Source: Hymenobacter aerilatus (lineage in GTDB: Bacteria; Bacteroidota; Bacteroidia; Cytophagales; Hymenobacteraceae). From it: a stretch of 64,000 nucleotides of DNA. The position numbers and the translations under genes are program-made. The stretch lies in assembly GCF_022921095.1 (NCBI RefSeq), contig NZ_CP095054.1, forward strand, positions 62,001-126,000. Reading direction: 5' to 3'. Positions 23,181 through 32,429 of the stretch are shown here, in pieces (within the stretch, counting starts at the first letter, position 1; each line of letters begins with the position of its first letter). The notes under the pieces were generated by a model that was not told where the DNA came from, did no database searches, and worked only from the letters and a program-made list of their open reading frames with translations.

Positions 23181-25283
23181 ATGAAACTCATTCGATACCG
23201 GGTTACCAACTTCCGTTCTGTTATGGATAGCGGATGGATTGATTGCGATGATGTTACTACGCTAATCGGAGTTAACGAGGCAGGAAAATCCAACCTGCTG
23301 CTGGCTTTGTGGAAGCTCAAGCCAGCACAGGGCGGGGCTATAAATCCTCTGCAGGACATGCCAAGGCGGCATTATGCCGAGTGGCGAGATGCGGAAGAGA
23401 AGCCGGTCTTTATCGAAACCCAATTTGAGCTGGCACCCGAAGTGGTGGCGCAGGTAGTGAAGCTTTCCAACGCTATTCCTGCAAATGTCAGATTCGTAGA
23501 AGTCTCGCGTGACTTCAGCGGCACGCGGTTTGTGCGCTTTCCAGACGCAACTACAGCCAGTGGCATCCCCGCTGAGCTAGCCAGTGGTATTCTGGCAGCA
23601 TCCCTTGAGCAGTTGGCTGCTGCTACTGAAGTGGGCAAAGGCGAAGCAGGCATTAAAGACAAATCGGCAGCAACGCTGGCGGAAGCCAAAGCGCTACTAG
23701 AAGCAGGGCTAAGCGCAACTGGCCGCATCTATGAAAAAACGCTGAATGAAGTAATTCAGCTCTTTTCTGGGGTGACTAGCAGCGCGCTAAAAGGCTCCAC
23801 TATTGCGCCGCTGATGCTGCAGGCGAAACAGAAACTGGAAGGGTTAAAAACCGCGCTGAATAAGCCGGCCCCGCACAACCTGGAAGAAGTTCGCAAGCTC
23901 ATTGTTGCGAAGCTGCCTTCGTTCGTGTACTACTCCAACTACGGCAACCTCGATTCGGAAATTTACCTACCGCACGTAATCAAAAACCTCAGTCGCACTG
24001 ACTTGAGTGGCACTACCGAGGCTAAAACCCGAACCCTACGGGTGCTATTTGACTTTGTGGGGCTCGACCCGAAGGAGATATTGACCTTGGGCAATGAGGC
24101 AAAACCCGAACAATACTCGGAGATAACAGAAAAACAGATACAGGAAGTAGCCGAGCAGAAGAAGGAGCGCGACGTGCTGCTGCAATCAGCTTCGTCGCTG
24201 CTGACGCGCAAATTCCGGGAGTGGTGGAAGCAAGGCGACTATACTTTCCGTTTTGCCGCCGATGGCAGCCACTTCCGCATCTGGGTATCAGACAATATGC
24301 GCCCAGATGAAATTGAACTGGAAAACCGCAGCACAGGCTTGCAGTGGTTTTTGAGCTTCTACCTGGTGTTCCTAGTCGAAAGCCGTGACGCACACGAAGG
24401 GGCCATTCTGCTGCTTGACGAAGCGGGCTTGTCCTTGCACCCAATTGCTCAGAAAGACCTTAGCAAGTTTTTTGAGCATTTGGCCACCACCAACCAGATT
24501 ATCAATACCACCCACTCGCCTTTTTTGATTGATACGAATCACATTGACCGGGCAAAAGTGGTATTCGTCGACGACAATGGCTTCACGGTTACATCGAGTG
24601 ATTTGAAGGCTCCGCAAGCCGAGCAGGTGCGGCAAGGGCGCTCGGTGTATGCCGTACATGCGGCGCTCAATCTGAGCATTTCGGAAGTATTTCTCCAGGG
24701 TTGCTTGTCCGTCATTGTGGAAGGCACTTCCGACCAATATTATCTGAGCGCAGTGAAGCTCTTTCTCATTGGGGAAAAGCTTATTGCACCTCATCAGGAA
24801 ATCGTATTTGTGCCCTCGGGTGGGGTTCGTGGTATGCAGAGCTTGGCGTCTATTCTTTCGACCAAGGAAAACCAGCTGCCATTTATCCTGCTTGACTCTG
24901 ATAAGTCTGGCCTGGATATGCGAACCAAGCTGTTGAGTGACCTGTACAAGGGCAGTGACGACCGGGTACTACAGGTGCAAGAATTCAACGGCATGGCCCA
25001 GGCGGAGATTGAGGACCTGTTCCCGATTGAGCTGCTGGCATTTGGCATCAATAAGCTGTTTCGTGCGGTAGACGATGAAGCTTTTGAAGACGTGTATGAC
25101 CCTAAGCTGCCTATCATCAACCAGATACAACAGTTCGCTGCGAAACATCAGGTAATATTGCCTGGGGGCTGGAAGGTAGAGCTGGCTAAACTAACAAAAG
25201 CCCGACTACTTCAGCGTGGCCGTCGCGACTTGACCGACGAAGTGGTTGCCGCCTGGACTGCTCTATTTCAGAAGTTTCAATAG
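23181..25283 (+). CDS. OLD-family ATP-dependent nuclease (AAA ATPase + Toprim)
   Basis: 700 residues. The ABC/SMC-type ATPase starts with YRVTNFRSV and a Walker A GVNEAGKSN (residues 30-38); the signature region and Walker B (AILLLDEAGLSLHP) are near residue 415, followed by IINTTHSPFLID. The Toprim nuclease half has the Glu of VIVEGTSDQYYL and ILLDSDKSG. This is the layout of OLD proteins, a group that includes phage-exclusion nucleases and GajA. No helicase (GajB) gene follows, so it is not a complete Gabija system. It probably senses or cleaves invading DNA; activity is inferred from family. GC content is lower than in umuDC next door. Confidence 0.85.
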   Translation: MKLIRYRVTNFRSVMDSGWIDCDDVTTLIGVNEAGKSNLLLALWKLKPAQGGAINPLQDMPRRHYAEWRDAEEKPVFIETQFELAPEVVAQVVKLSNAIPANVRFVEVSRDFSGTRFVRFPDATTASGIPAELASGILAASLEQLAAATEVGKGEAGIKDKSAATLAEAKALLEAGLSATGRIYEKTLNEVIQLFSGVTSSALKGSTIAPLMLQAKQKLEGLKTALNKPAPHNLEEVRKLIVAKLPSFVYYSNYGNLDSEIYLPHVIKNLSRTDLSGTTEAKTRTLRVLFDFVGLDPKEILTLGNEAKPEQYSEITEKQIQEVAEQKKERDVLLQSASSLLTRKFREWWKQGDYTFRFAADGSHFRIWVSDNMRPDEIELENRSTGLQWFLSFYLVFLVESRDAHEGAILLLDEAGLSLHPIAQKDLSKFFEHLATTNQIINTTHSPFLIDTNHIDRAKVVFVDDNGFTVTSSDLKAPQAEQVRQGRSVYAVHAALNLSISEVFLQGCLSVIVEGTSDQYYLSAVKLFLIGEKLIAPHQEIVFVPSGGVRGMQSLASILSTKENQLPFILLDSDKSGLDMRTKLLSDLYKGSDDRVLQVQEFNGMAQAEIEDLFPIELLAFGINKLFRAVDDEAFEDVYDPKLPIINQIQQFAAKHQVILPGGWKVELAKLTKARLLQRGRRDLTDEVVAAWTALFQKFQ

Positions 25284-25399
25284 CCACCTGGGCGCAGAAA
25301 GCTGGCAACGCCTTCCGCTACTTTATGGTGTACGAGCGCCGCGTGGTGGACGGGGCCTATAAGCTAGACGACTTTTTGAACGTATTGCGGGAGGTATAG
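25284..25399 (+). pseudogene. C-terminal remnant of an unidentified gene
   Basis: Directly after the OLD stop, another frame encodes WAQKAGNAFRYFMVYERR, then VVDGAYKLDDFLNVLREV and a stop at 25397. The text looks like the natural C-terminus of a real protein, but no start or upstream part exists because the preceding bases belong to the OLD gene. Probably left when the OLD or ABC-3C block inserted and replaced the rest. Confidence 0.4.
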
Positions 25400-25499
25400 C
25401 AGTTGCTTTCTAATGAAGGCGTCTGAGAAAAACTGGCTTTATTTACAAGCAAATTTCCAGACTGGCATTCAGCATGGGCCGTTATAACTTTTGTGCTTA

Positions 25500-26657
25500 A
25501 TGCCCGAGTCGATATTTGACCAGCCTTTATCCGACCAAAGCGGTCGAAACGCACAACGCGGCTTTATCTATCAGAACCATTTAGGGGCTCGGTTTTGCCT
25601 TGAAATGTTGCTGGATACCAGCCTGCATCAAGTGTGGATGGAAAGCCACGATGACATTACGTTGCTCTGGAACACTGGTACTCCAGAAGCGGTATGCGAG
25701 TTCGTGCAAGTGAAGCATATGGAATTACCATCTCGGTGGACGGTAGAGAAAATCACGCACCGGGATGGCGGTAATGCAGGCACTTCGCTATGCGAAAAAT
25801 CTTTGGCGCAGAGCCGTCACCAGGAAATAGCTAGGTTCCGCATTGCTACTTCCTACGATGTCAACGACACGCTGAAACCCATTAAGCTACCTCTGGGTTC
25901 GCCTGAACGCGCCACCCAGCATTCGCAAATTCAGGCTCTCATTGCTAGTATTAGTCGGCGCTTTAATGGCAGCCCACCACTTAGTCCCAAAGGAGAGGAT
26001 ATCACCTACTGGGCCGAAAACTGCTGGTGGGAGAAATGCCCTGACAGTATTGAAGCCTTATGGGCTCTGAATATCCAGCAATTGAATAGGGTTTTGCAAG
26101 TAAAAGGGCTGCGCTTGGAAATCGAACATCGCGATGAGCTGTACCTCCAGTTGCTGAGTAAGGTAGAACTCTGCTCTTATCGGGAGCCTTATCGGGAAAG
26201 GACCAATTTTAAGCTAGAGCGCCAAGAATTAACTGACTGGCTGGCAGAGCGCGTATACAAATTCAACCAAGGGCTAGCCGATACAAATTCGCTCAGCACC
26301 AAGCTGCGTGCTGCAGGCTTTGCAGCAGAAACTATCGCCGCAGCGCAGGAACTGAAACTGAAATACTTAGGCGAATGCCTTTCCAATGATTTTTGCGAAC
26401 CCAGAACCTTACGGTTGTTGGAGGGCGAAATCCTGGATGCTCTGCTTGCCCTACGAAGCGAAAAGTATGCCCCCGGCTCTACCTTGAGCCCAAGAGAATT
26501 CCATGACTTGTGCGCGCAGACGGCCAAGGCCATCTTGCAAGGAGAGATGCTACATAATGGTGCAATTGGGGATAAGCCTATTCCCGGGTTTTTGGCTGTG
26601 GGGTATATGTATCAAGCAACGGACCGGTGCTTCGTACAATTTATTAATCCCGCGTAG
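25500..26657 (+). CDS. ABC-3C effector: DUF4297/Cap4-like nuclease protein
   Basis: 385 residues from ATG 25500. The N-terminal 110 residues match the dsDNA-nuclease DUF4297/Cap4 fold: AQRGFIYQNHLGARFCLEML, then Asp51/Asp52 in SHDDITLLW and Glu67, Gln70 and Lys72 in CEFVQVKH, the PD-(D/E)xK pattern. The C-terminal 150 residues are helical (YLGECLSNDFCEPRTLRLLEGEILDALL...) and fit the ABC-3C C-terminal region that couples effectors to the middle component. The next gene starts 3 bp downstream and the third overlaps, giving an operon. The expected role is DNA degradation on infection. The region is visibly AT-richer than its neighbours, a sign of transfer. Confidence 0.7.
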   Translation: MPESIFDQPLSDQSGRNAQRGFIYQNHLGARFCLEMLLDTSLHQVWMESHDDITLLWNTGTPEAVCEFVQVKHMELPSRWTVEKITHRDGGNAGTSLCEKSLAQSRHQEIARFRIATSYDVNDTLKPIKLPLGSPERATQHSQIQALIASISRRFNGSPPLSPKGEDITYWAENCWWEKCPDSIEALWALNIQQLNRVLQVKGLRLEIEHRDELYLQLLSKVELCSYREPYRERTNFKLERQELTDWLAERVYKFNQGLADTNSLSTKLRAAGFAAETIAAAQELKLKYLGECLSNDFCEPRTLRLLEGEILDALLALRSEKYAPGSTLSPREFHDLCAQTAKAILQGEMLHNGAIGDKPIPGFLAVGYMYQATDRCFVQFINPA

Positions 26658-26660
26658 CTC

Positions 26661-27227
26661 ATGGAATCGCTGAAAACTGCCGGCAGAATCTCCAAGGGAT
26701 TAACCCTAACCTCGGATGATTTTATTGAGTCCCACGCTTCGCGTCTGCTGCTGCTTGTGTTACTGTGTGGCAGCAAAGACCGCGCTACCTCCACCCAGAA
26801 AATCGAAGGATTGACTAAGCTGGCAAAGCTTGATTTTTTTGTTCGTTATCCTGCGTTCTTTCAGCGAGCCGCCCAAGCATTGGGGCATAATACCGTGGCA
26901 ACAGAAAACAATAACTCCGACTCCAAGATGATTCGCTTTCACTACGGCCCTTGGGATAAACGCTACTACCAAGTTATTCCCTATTTGGAAGCCAAAGGGC
27001 TGTTAACTGTTACTAAGAAAGGCAGTGCCTACAATTTTACACTGACCGAGTTAGGCACTCGCATTGCTCGGCAGTTAAGTGAAGGTACGGGTTTCGAATC
27101 CTTGGTAGCTAAAATGGCTAAAGTAAAAGAGGTAATGAGCCCATTAAAAGGGAATCAACTAAAAGAGTTGATTTACAAACTATTTGAGCAAGAAGTAGCC
27201 AATAAAAAACTTAACGACATCATCTAA
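26661..27227 (+). CDS. ABC-3C middle component (winged-helix-like adaptor)
   Basis: 188 residues between a nuclease-like gene (3 bp upstream) and an SMC-like ATPase (1-bp overlap, TAATG). It opens with a helical segment (SHASRLLLLVLLCGS...IEGLTKLAKLDFFVRYPAFF) and continues with a winged-helix-like part, YYQVIPYLEAKGLLTVTKKGSAYNFTLTELGTRIAR. This order, size and fold match the middle components of ABC-three-component systems described computationally by Aravind and colleagues. It should bridge the effector and the ATPase. Confidence 0.65.
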   Translation: MESLKTAGRISKGLTLTSDDFIESHASRLLLLVLLCGSKDRATSTQKIEGLTKLAKLDFFVRYPAFFQRAAQALGHNTVATENNNSDSKMIRFHYGPWDKRYYQVIPYLEAKGLLTVTKKGSAYNFTLTELGTRIARQLSEGTGFESLVAKMAKVKEVMSPLKGNQLKELIYKLFEQEVANKKLNDII

Positions 27228-29134
27228 TGGCCCGGCTACTTTTCATCCAGCACATTACCCGTATAAAGGCTGATGGAGCAGAAGAAACCCTCGAATTTGA
27301 GCCGGGGGTTAATCTGCTCGTGGGGCCTACTAATAGCGGTAAAACGGTGTGGCTGTCGATGCTGGACTATCTACTGGGTGACCGTAGCGGCGTGGAGGAG
27401 GCATTTGGTGTTGAAGATGTCAACGGAATGCTTTTAACTGATTCCTATGTGGCGCTTCGGGCAGTAGTGCGAATTGGGGATGAAGAATTCCTGCTGGAAC
27501 GACACTGGAAAGAGCCCGGCCTAAAAACCAAAACTATTGTCGATGGAGCAGCGCTCGGGCCAGAGGAATTCTCGCATTTCATGATGGAGAAGCTCGGCAT
27601 TCCGTTACACCGGTTTGTCAAGGGCAATCCCTACGCTGACTCTAAATTGGTGGAGATAAGCTTCCGGATGATGCTTCGGCATATGTACTTGCAGGAGCGA
27701 TTCTGGAACGATATTGCTGAACGCCAGCCTCCTGTGGAACAACATGCAGTGCTAGCCCAGATGCTGAGCTTGACAGATGCCATCTTCTCACCTATCACTG
27801 AGCAGATTATGGAACGCCGTAAGGCTTTGCTTGCTTTACAGGCAGAGAAAAAGCAGTTCGAATCTGTGCTTGACCGTATTGTGCGAGGATTTAATCACGA
27901 AGGAGGGAGCGACATTGTTTACTCCAATGATATCACAGCCCAAGCCCGTATTCAGGAGCTACAAGCTAAAAACGCCACTTTATTAAAGTTGCGTAACGAT
28001 GTCATTTCGGGTGGGGTAAGCACAGCTCTTCAACGTACTGATATTGGTAATTCAGTCGAAGTCAATTTATCGCAGCTAAAAGCGTCACTCGTTGCCGACC
28101 AAGAACGGACTGCGGAAGACCGGGAGCGCCACACAACACGATTGCAGAAGTTTGAAGGTATTCTAGCCAACGTCGACCTGGAACTAGACCGATTAAACCG
28201 CTTGCAAACCGCCGGCAGTGTATTTGCCGACCTAAAAGTGACTCACTGCCCCGCCTGCGACCAGCCTGTTATTGACGATGAGTCTGACCCCGACAACTGT
28301 TTTTTATGTCACCGGCCCCTCCCTATTGAGGAAGTATCCAACCGGTTAGATTATGAATTGAAACAGTTAGGAGATGAACGCAGGGAACTACTGGAAATCA
28401 TCGCTAAGATGGCTACCGAGTTAACGGCCATCCGAAATACAGAAGCTAGACTGGTGGAACAAGCAGCTCGTGTAGACCGGGACCTAACTCCTTTACGAGA
28501 GCAAGTTACAGCACTTGTTGACCCTCGCCTAAGTCGGATTGATGCTGAGCGCGGTCGTATTGCAGAGCAAATTGAGAATTATCGCCGCATTGCTCGGAGC
28601 TTGGAAGTACGTAACCAATTGGTACGTGATATCGAGGTGGTGACCAAGCAAATTCAGGTATTGGAAAAGAATGAAGCTCAACAAGCTCCAGTCGACTTCC
28701 AACAGCCTGCTGATGATTTAACAGCAGGTATGATGCACTATATCAATGAAATTGCGAAGAATAAGCCTGACCGATGGCCACTGCAAGGTCGAATTGACTT
28801 AACCATCAATGAGCGCGGATTTAATTTTAATATTGGTCGCACAAAATGGTCGTCTATTGGTGCTACCCTACGTGCTTACTTCTTGCTTGCCTATCACTAT
28901 GGATTATTGCGCCTTTCGCTTAATGAACAATACAAGTACCCTGGCTTCTTAATCATTGATTTTCCAGCTGCTCTTGCTGATGGTGCATCCTTAGACGAAG
29001 CTGAAAACTATTTAGTACAGCCTTTCATCGACTTATGCAACGGCACGGAAGCAGAACTACAAGTTATCATTGCTGGCCGTTCCTTTGAAAATATTCAGGG
29101 AGCTACGGTTTATAAATTCAATAAGCAGCGTTGA
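27227..29134 (+). CDS. ABC-3C ATPase component (SMC/Rad50-like, zinc hook)
   Basis: 635 residues. Walker A GPTNSGKT (residues 33-40) lies after an N-terminal strand set. Long coiled coils fill residues 190-340 and 375-490, split by a Rad50-like Cys motif: CPAC (341, 344) and CFLC (358, 361). The C-terminal lobe has GATLRAYFLLAYHYG and a Walker B-like FLIIDFPAALAD, in which a usual catalytic Glu is not evident. This is the architecture of the DUF3732-type ATPases of ABC-3C systems. It probably senses DNA structure and licenses the nuclease. The sequence is AT-rich relative to the plasmid backbone. Confidence 0.75.
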   Translation: MARLLFIQHITRIKADGAEETLEFEPGVNLLVGPTNSGKTVWLSMLDYLLGDRSGVEEAFGVEDVNGMLLTDSYVALRAVVRIGDEEFLLERHWKEPGLKTKTIVDGAALGPEEFSHFMMEKLGIPLHRFVKGNPYADSKLVEISFRMMLRHMYLQERFWNDIAERQPPVEQHAVLAQMLSLTDAIFSPITEQIMERRKALLALQAEKKQFESVLDRIVRGFNHEGGSDIVYSNDITAQARIQELQAKNATLLKLRNDVISGGVSTALQRTDIGNSVEVNLSQLKASLVADQERTAEDRERHTTRLQKFEGILANVDLELDRLNRLQTAGSVFADLKVTHCPACDQPVIDDESDPDNCFLCHRPLPIEEVSNRLDYELKQLGDERRELLEIIAKMATELTAIRNTEARLVEQAARVDRDLTPLREQVTALVDPRLSRIDAERGRIAEQIENYRRIARSLEVRNQLVRDIEVVTKQIQVLEKNEAQQAPVDFQQPADDLTAGMMHYINEIAKNKPDRWPLQGRIDLTINERGFNFNIGRTKWSSIGATLRAYFLLAYHYGLLRLSLNEQYKYPGFLIIDFPAALADGASLDEAENYLVQPFIDLCNGTEAELQVIIAGRSFENIQGATVYKFNKQR

Positions 29135-29164
29135 GTTTTAGAGGTCGACTTCCTTTCAATGGCA

Positions 29165-29536
29165 TCACGCTTGATTATTAACCGGACTTAGATAAGCCAT
29201 TTGTTCCTGAAACGTAGCCAATGCTCTAGCATTCGGCAACAGGAAGCGTTGGCTGGGGCTGTCCGGTGGAAACTGTAGCAACTCGTTCGGCACGTCGAGG
29301 CTCCGTAACAGCCGGTGCAGCAACCGGGGCTCCTCCTTCTTCAAATTGCCGTTTTTCAGATTGATGATGGTGGTGTAGGGAAACTTGTGCGCCTCGCAAA
29401 ACGGTAGCAACCCACCCCGCGCAATCATTTTCAACCGGCTCTGGGCGTAGTGCAGCGCGTCCTGATAAGGCAGGGCCAGGCTCAGGTCGGGAAAGCTCAG
29501 GGGCGCTACTTCCGGCCCGCGTTTTTCTTCTTCCAT
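29165..29536 (-). CDS. Putative HTH protein downstream of topA
   Basis: 123 residues. Residues 40-85 (LLPFCEAHKFPYTTIINLKNG...EEPRLLHRLLRSLDVP) have the spacing of an XRE-type helix-turn-helix, with the recognition helix around YTTIINLKNG. The rest has no known motif. The start overlaps the 3' end of the topA part by 31 bp on the same strand, so it was probably co-transcribed with the intact topA. A regulator of topA or of plasmid functions is possible. Confidence 0.5.
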   Translation of the reverse strand: MEEEKRGPEVAPLSFPDLSLALPYQDALHYAQSRLKMIARGGLLPFCEAHKFPYTTIINLKNGNLKKEEPRLLHRLLRSLDVPNELLQFPPDSPSQRFLLPNARALATFQEQMAYLSPVNNQA

Positions 29537-31450
29537 GCTTTGTAGCTTTTAATCATTTCGGCGGCCTGTTCGGCCGTGGTGGTTCGGGCCTGCTCTTCCG
29601 TACAGTCGGGCTTAAACTTAGCTTTTACCTCCCCATCGGTGACATAGAGGCCCCACTCGTTGCGGCCGATGGTGTACTTGCCCACGGTGGCCAGCACGTT
29701 TTTGGCGGCCTCGGCCTGGGCTTTGATGAGGTAATTGACGGCCAGCACCGGGGTAACGGCCGCGGCCGATATGCCGGCCGGCACGTTGAAGTACTGCTCG
29801 CGCCACTTCAGGTAAACGCCTTTCGGCCCCTGCCCTACTACCACCGGCTTGCCTTCATGCAGGCCCACCTCGCGGGGAGCCGACGCCCGGCGCTGGCTGA
29901 TTAGGTCCCGCGCCTGCGCTTCGCTCAGCTGCGCGGGGGTGATGCTTTCGGGAATGTTGTAGTATTTCTCGGCGTGCAGAATGTAGGGCCCGTTTTTGCC
30001 GGTACCCACCAGCATTTCCGTGCCCTCGAACTGGCCGATGAGGCGCTTCTGCAGCTCAGCCCGGTCCGGCGTGAGCTGGTCGGCGGCGGCCACCCAACCC
30101 AGTAGGTTCTGGTCGAACATCGGCACGAACTGCTGGTAGGTCTGCTGGCCCCGGGCAATCTTGTCGAATACGGCCTCGCAGCCGGCGGTGAACTTGTAGT
30201 CCATCACCTTGGGAAAATTGCGCTCCAGAAACTCCGTGACCTGCGTGCCGGTGGCCGTGGGCAGCAGCTTGTCCTTATCCGCGCCCAGCGTCTCGCTGCG
30301 CTGGCTGGTACTCAGCTGCCCACCCTGCCAGGTCAGGACCTGCGCAGTGAGCTTCTTGCCCGCCACGCTGCCGGTGCTGATGTACTGGCGGGCGAAAATG
30401 GTGCGTAGGATGGATGCGTAGGTGCTTGGCCGGCCAATGCCTTGCTTTTCCAGGTCCGCGACCAGGGTGGCCTCGTTGTAGCGCTTGGCGGGCCGGGCAA
30501 AGCTCTGCCGCGCCTCCAGCTTTACCAGTGTCAGCGCCTCGCCCTCCTGCACCGGATGCTTGAGGGTCGTTTCCGCCTCGTCATCGGGCTCCTCCCCTTC
30601 TTCCTCGGCGTCCTGGTACACGGCCAGGTAGCCGGCGCGGGTGAGCACGCGGGTGGAGCTGGTGTAAGTGTCGGCAGCATCGGCCGCCGGCGCGAGGGCT
30701 ATGGTGGTCTGGTCGTACTGGGCGGCCAGCATCTGCGAGGCCAGGGCGCGGGAGTATATCATCCGGTAGAGGGCCTGCTCGTCGGGCGTATCGCCGGCCT
30801 GGGCCTGCTCCCAGTGCGTGGGGCGGATGGCTTCGTGGGCTTCCTGCGCGCCGTCCTTGTTCTTGGTCTGGCGGGCCTGGAACTGGCCGGCCCCGAACTG
30901 CGCGGTAATCTGCGCCTGGGCCTGCCGGGTGGCTTCTTCGCCCAGGTTCACGCTGTCGGTGCGGATGTAGGTAATATGCCCGCCCTCGAAGAGCTTCTGG
31001 GCCAGGTCCGACACCTTCTGCACGGTAAAGCGCAGCTTTTTCACGCCCTCCTGCTGCAGCGTCGAGGTGGAGAAGGCCGGGGCGGGCTGCCGTTCCACCG
31101 GCTTTTTCTCCACGCTCAGCACCCCGAAGTCCGCGCCGCGGCCAATCTGCAACAAGTAGGCCTGCCCTTCATCGAGCGCCGCGAAGGGCGGGGCCGTGCG
31201 GCGGGCGCGCAGTTGCTCGCCTTGGCTGGTCTGCAGCGTGGCCACCACCGGCACCGTAAACGTGTCGGTGAACTGCTGAATCTGCCGCTCCCGCTCCACC
31301 ACCAGGCGTACGGCCACTGACTGCACCCGGCCCGCCGAGAGGCCGGCCGCCAGCTTGCGGTTGAGCACCGGGCTGATGGTGAAGCCCACCAGCCGGTCCA
31401 CTGCCCGGCGACCTTCCTGGGCGTGCACTAGGTGCAGGTCCAGGGGTCTC
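29506..31450 (-). pseudogene. topA: DNA topoisomerase I, large C-terminal part, cut off from its Toprim domain
   Basis: The frame begins inside the protein at RPLDLHLVHAQEGRRAVDRLVGF, the IA-topoisomerase motif after the Toprim domain. It keeps the active-site Tyr (HITYIRTDSVNL), the GIGRPSTYASI motif and the C-terminal repeats (GTGKNGPYILHAEKYYNIPE). About 647 residues remain. The N-terminal Toprim part lies 7.3 kb away at 38772-39172, behind a Tn3-family transposon. The frame could in principle start at a GTG at the transposon junction, but without the Toprim metal site the product should be inactive. Confidence 0.85.
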
Positions 31451-31483
31451 ACTAGAGTAGGAACAGAAAACCCCGCTAAGGAA
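31451..31483 (+). repeat. Left terminal inverted repeat of the Tn3-family transposon
   Basis: Begins ACTAGAGTAGGAACAG and runs through a CCCCGCTAAGG segment; identical for about 33 bp to the reverse complement of 38739-38771. Confidence 0.88.
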
Positions 31484-31546
31484 ATTTAGCCAGCATCAGC
31501 CGGGGAAAAGCAAGTAACTTATCTTGCTTGCGCTAGCCTCTCCGTT

Positions 31547-32410
31547 ATGTACCACACTGCTTCCGCCGGCCCCGACCAGCCCAATTACTTCAGCGACCCG
31601 GACCAACTTCCAGGGTTACTCCAGCAACTCGTCGCGGACCTGGATGACCCCGCCATTGCCTATCTGCTGGGAGGGCACTACTACGAGCGCACGAACCACC
31701 CACGCTACCGGCACTTCCCCGCCGTCTTTGCCCTGCGGCAGGGCGAGGTGACCAATGTGGAGGTCGGCCATGATTTCGTGGCCTTCGACACCGAATTCGT
31801 TCGCTACCCCGAACGAGGTGAATTGCACGGTCCGGGTCCGTGGGCCGACCGCTTCCGCGCCACCGTGCCCTTCGCCCAACTTTATCAACTCTGCCGCCAA
31901 GTGCTCACCCCGGCCGAGCAAGCGGCCGAAGAGGTGAGCTATGGGCCGGAAACAGTCCTCTACTATAATGCGGCGGTCTATAAGCAGCATCCTACCCCGG
32001 CTGACATTAACCAAGCCTATGCGGCCGTGCCCTCCTCGGGCGAGCACCCGCTGGTGGCCGTGCTCACGGCGGTGGCAGCGGGTCTGGCTGACCCCGACAA
32101 CCACTACCTGATTAATACGACTGCTTTTGAGAGTCCGGACGGACCTGTGTTACTCGGCATGCTCCATGTACACGCCCAAACTACCCGCGACCTAGTTATC
32201 GAGGCGGACGCCTTCACCTGCTCGGTGCTCCTCGACCCGTACGACCGGCAGCGGTGGTCGACCATCCAGGTGAACTTTGCCCAGGTCTGGCAAGTGCTGC
32301 GCAGCGATAGTCCGCAGGCGGACCTGGAGGAAGTCGAAGACGCTGGCGGCTTACTCTATCATGCCCCGGAGGTGTTGAGTGCCTACGCCCAGCAGGGGCG
32401 GCTAGCTTAA
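31547..32410 (+). CDS. Transposon cargo protein, two related domains, unknown function
   Basis: 287 residues, soluble and acidic. Two halves appear to be repeats of one fold: QQLVADLDDPAIAYLLGG...FAQLYQLC (residues 25-125) and AVAAGLADPDNHYLINTT...FAQVWQVL (about 165-250). The second matches the single-domain protein at 18063-18428. I do not recognise the family; no catalytic motif stands out. It is the first cargo gene after the left repeat and lies 20 bp upstream of the small partner protein at 32430. The same kind of pair occurs at 17695-18428 in reverse order. Confidence 0.65.
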   Translation: MYHTASAGPDQPNYFSDPDQLPGLLQQLVADLDDPAIAYLLGGHYYERTNHPRYRHFPAVFALRQGEVTNVEVGHDFVAFDTEFVRYPERGELHGPGPWADRFRATVPFAQLYQLCRQVLTPAEQAAEEVSYGPETVLYYNAAVYKQHPTPADINQAYAAVPSSGEHPLVAVLTAVAAGLADPDNHYLINTTAFESPDGPVLLGMLHVHAQTTRDLVIEADAFTCSVLLDPYDRQRWSTIQVNFAQVWQVLRSDSPQADLEEVEDAGGLLYHAPEVLSAYAQQGRLA

Positions 32411-32429
32411 TCTATTTGCTACCTCCTCG

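Noticed and set aside
23181..25283. Gabija system (GajA)
   Set aside because: The protein is of the OLD type, but no UvrD-like GajB gene lies next to it.
30442..31320. 292-codon open frame on the + strand opposite topA
   Set aside because: No motifs and Gly/Leu/Val-rich; antisense shadow of the topoisomerase coding strand.
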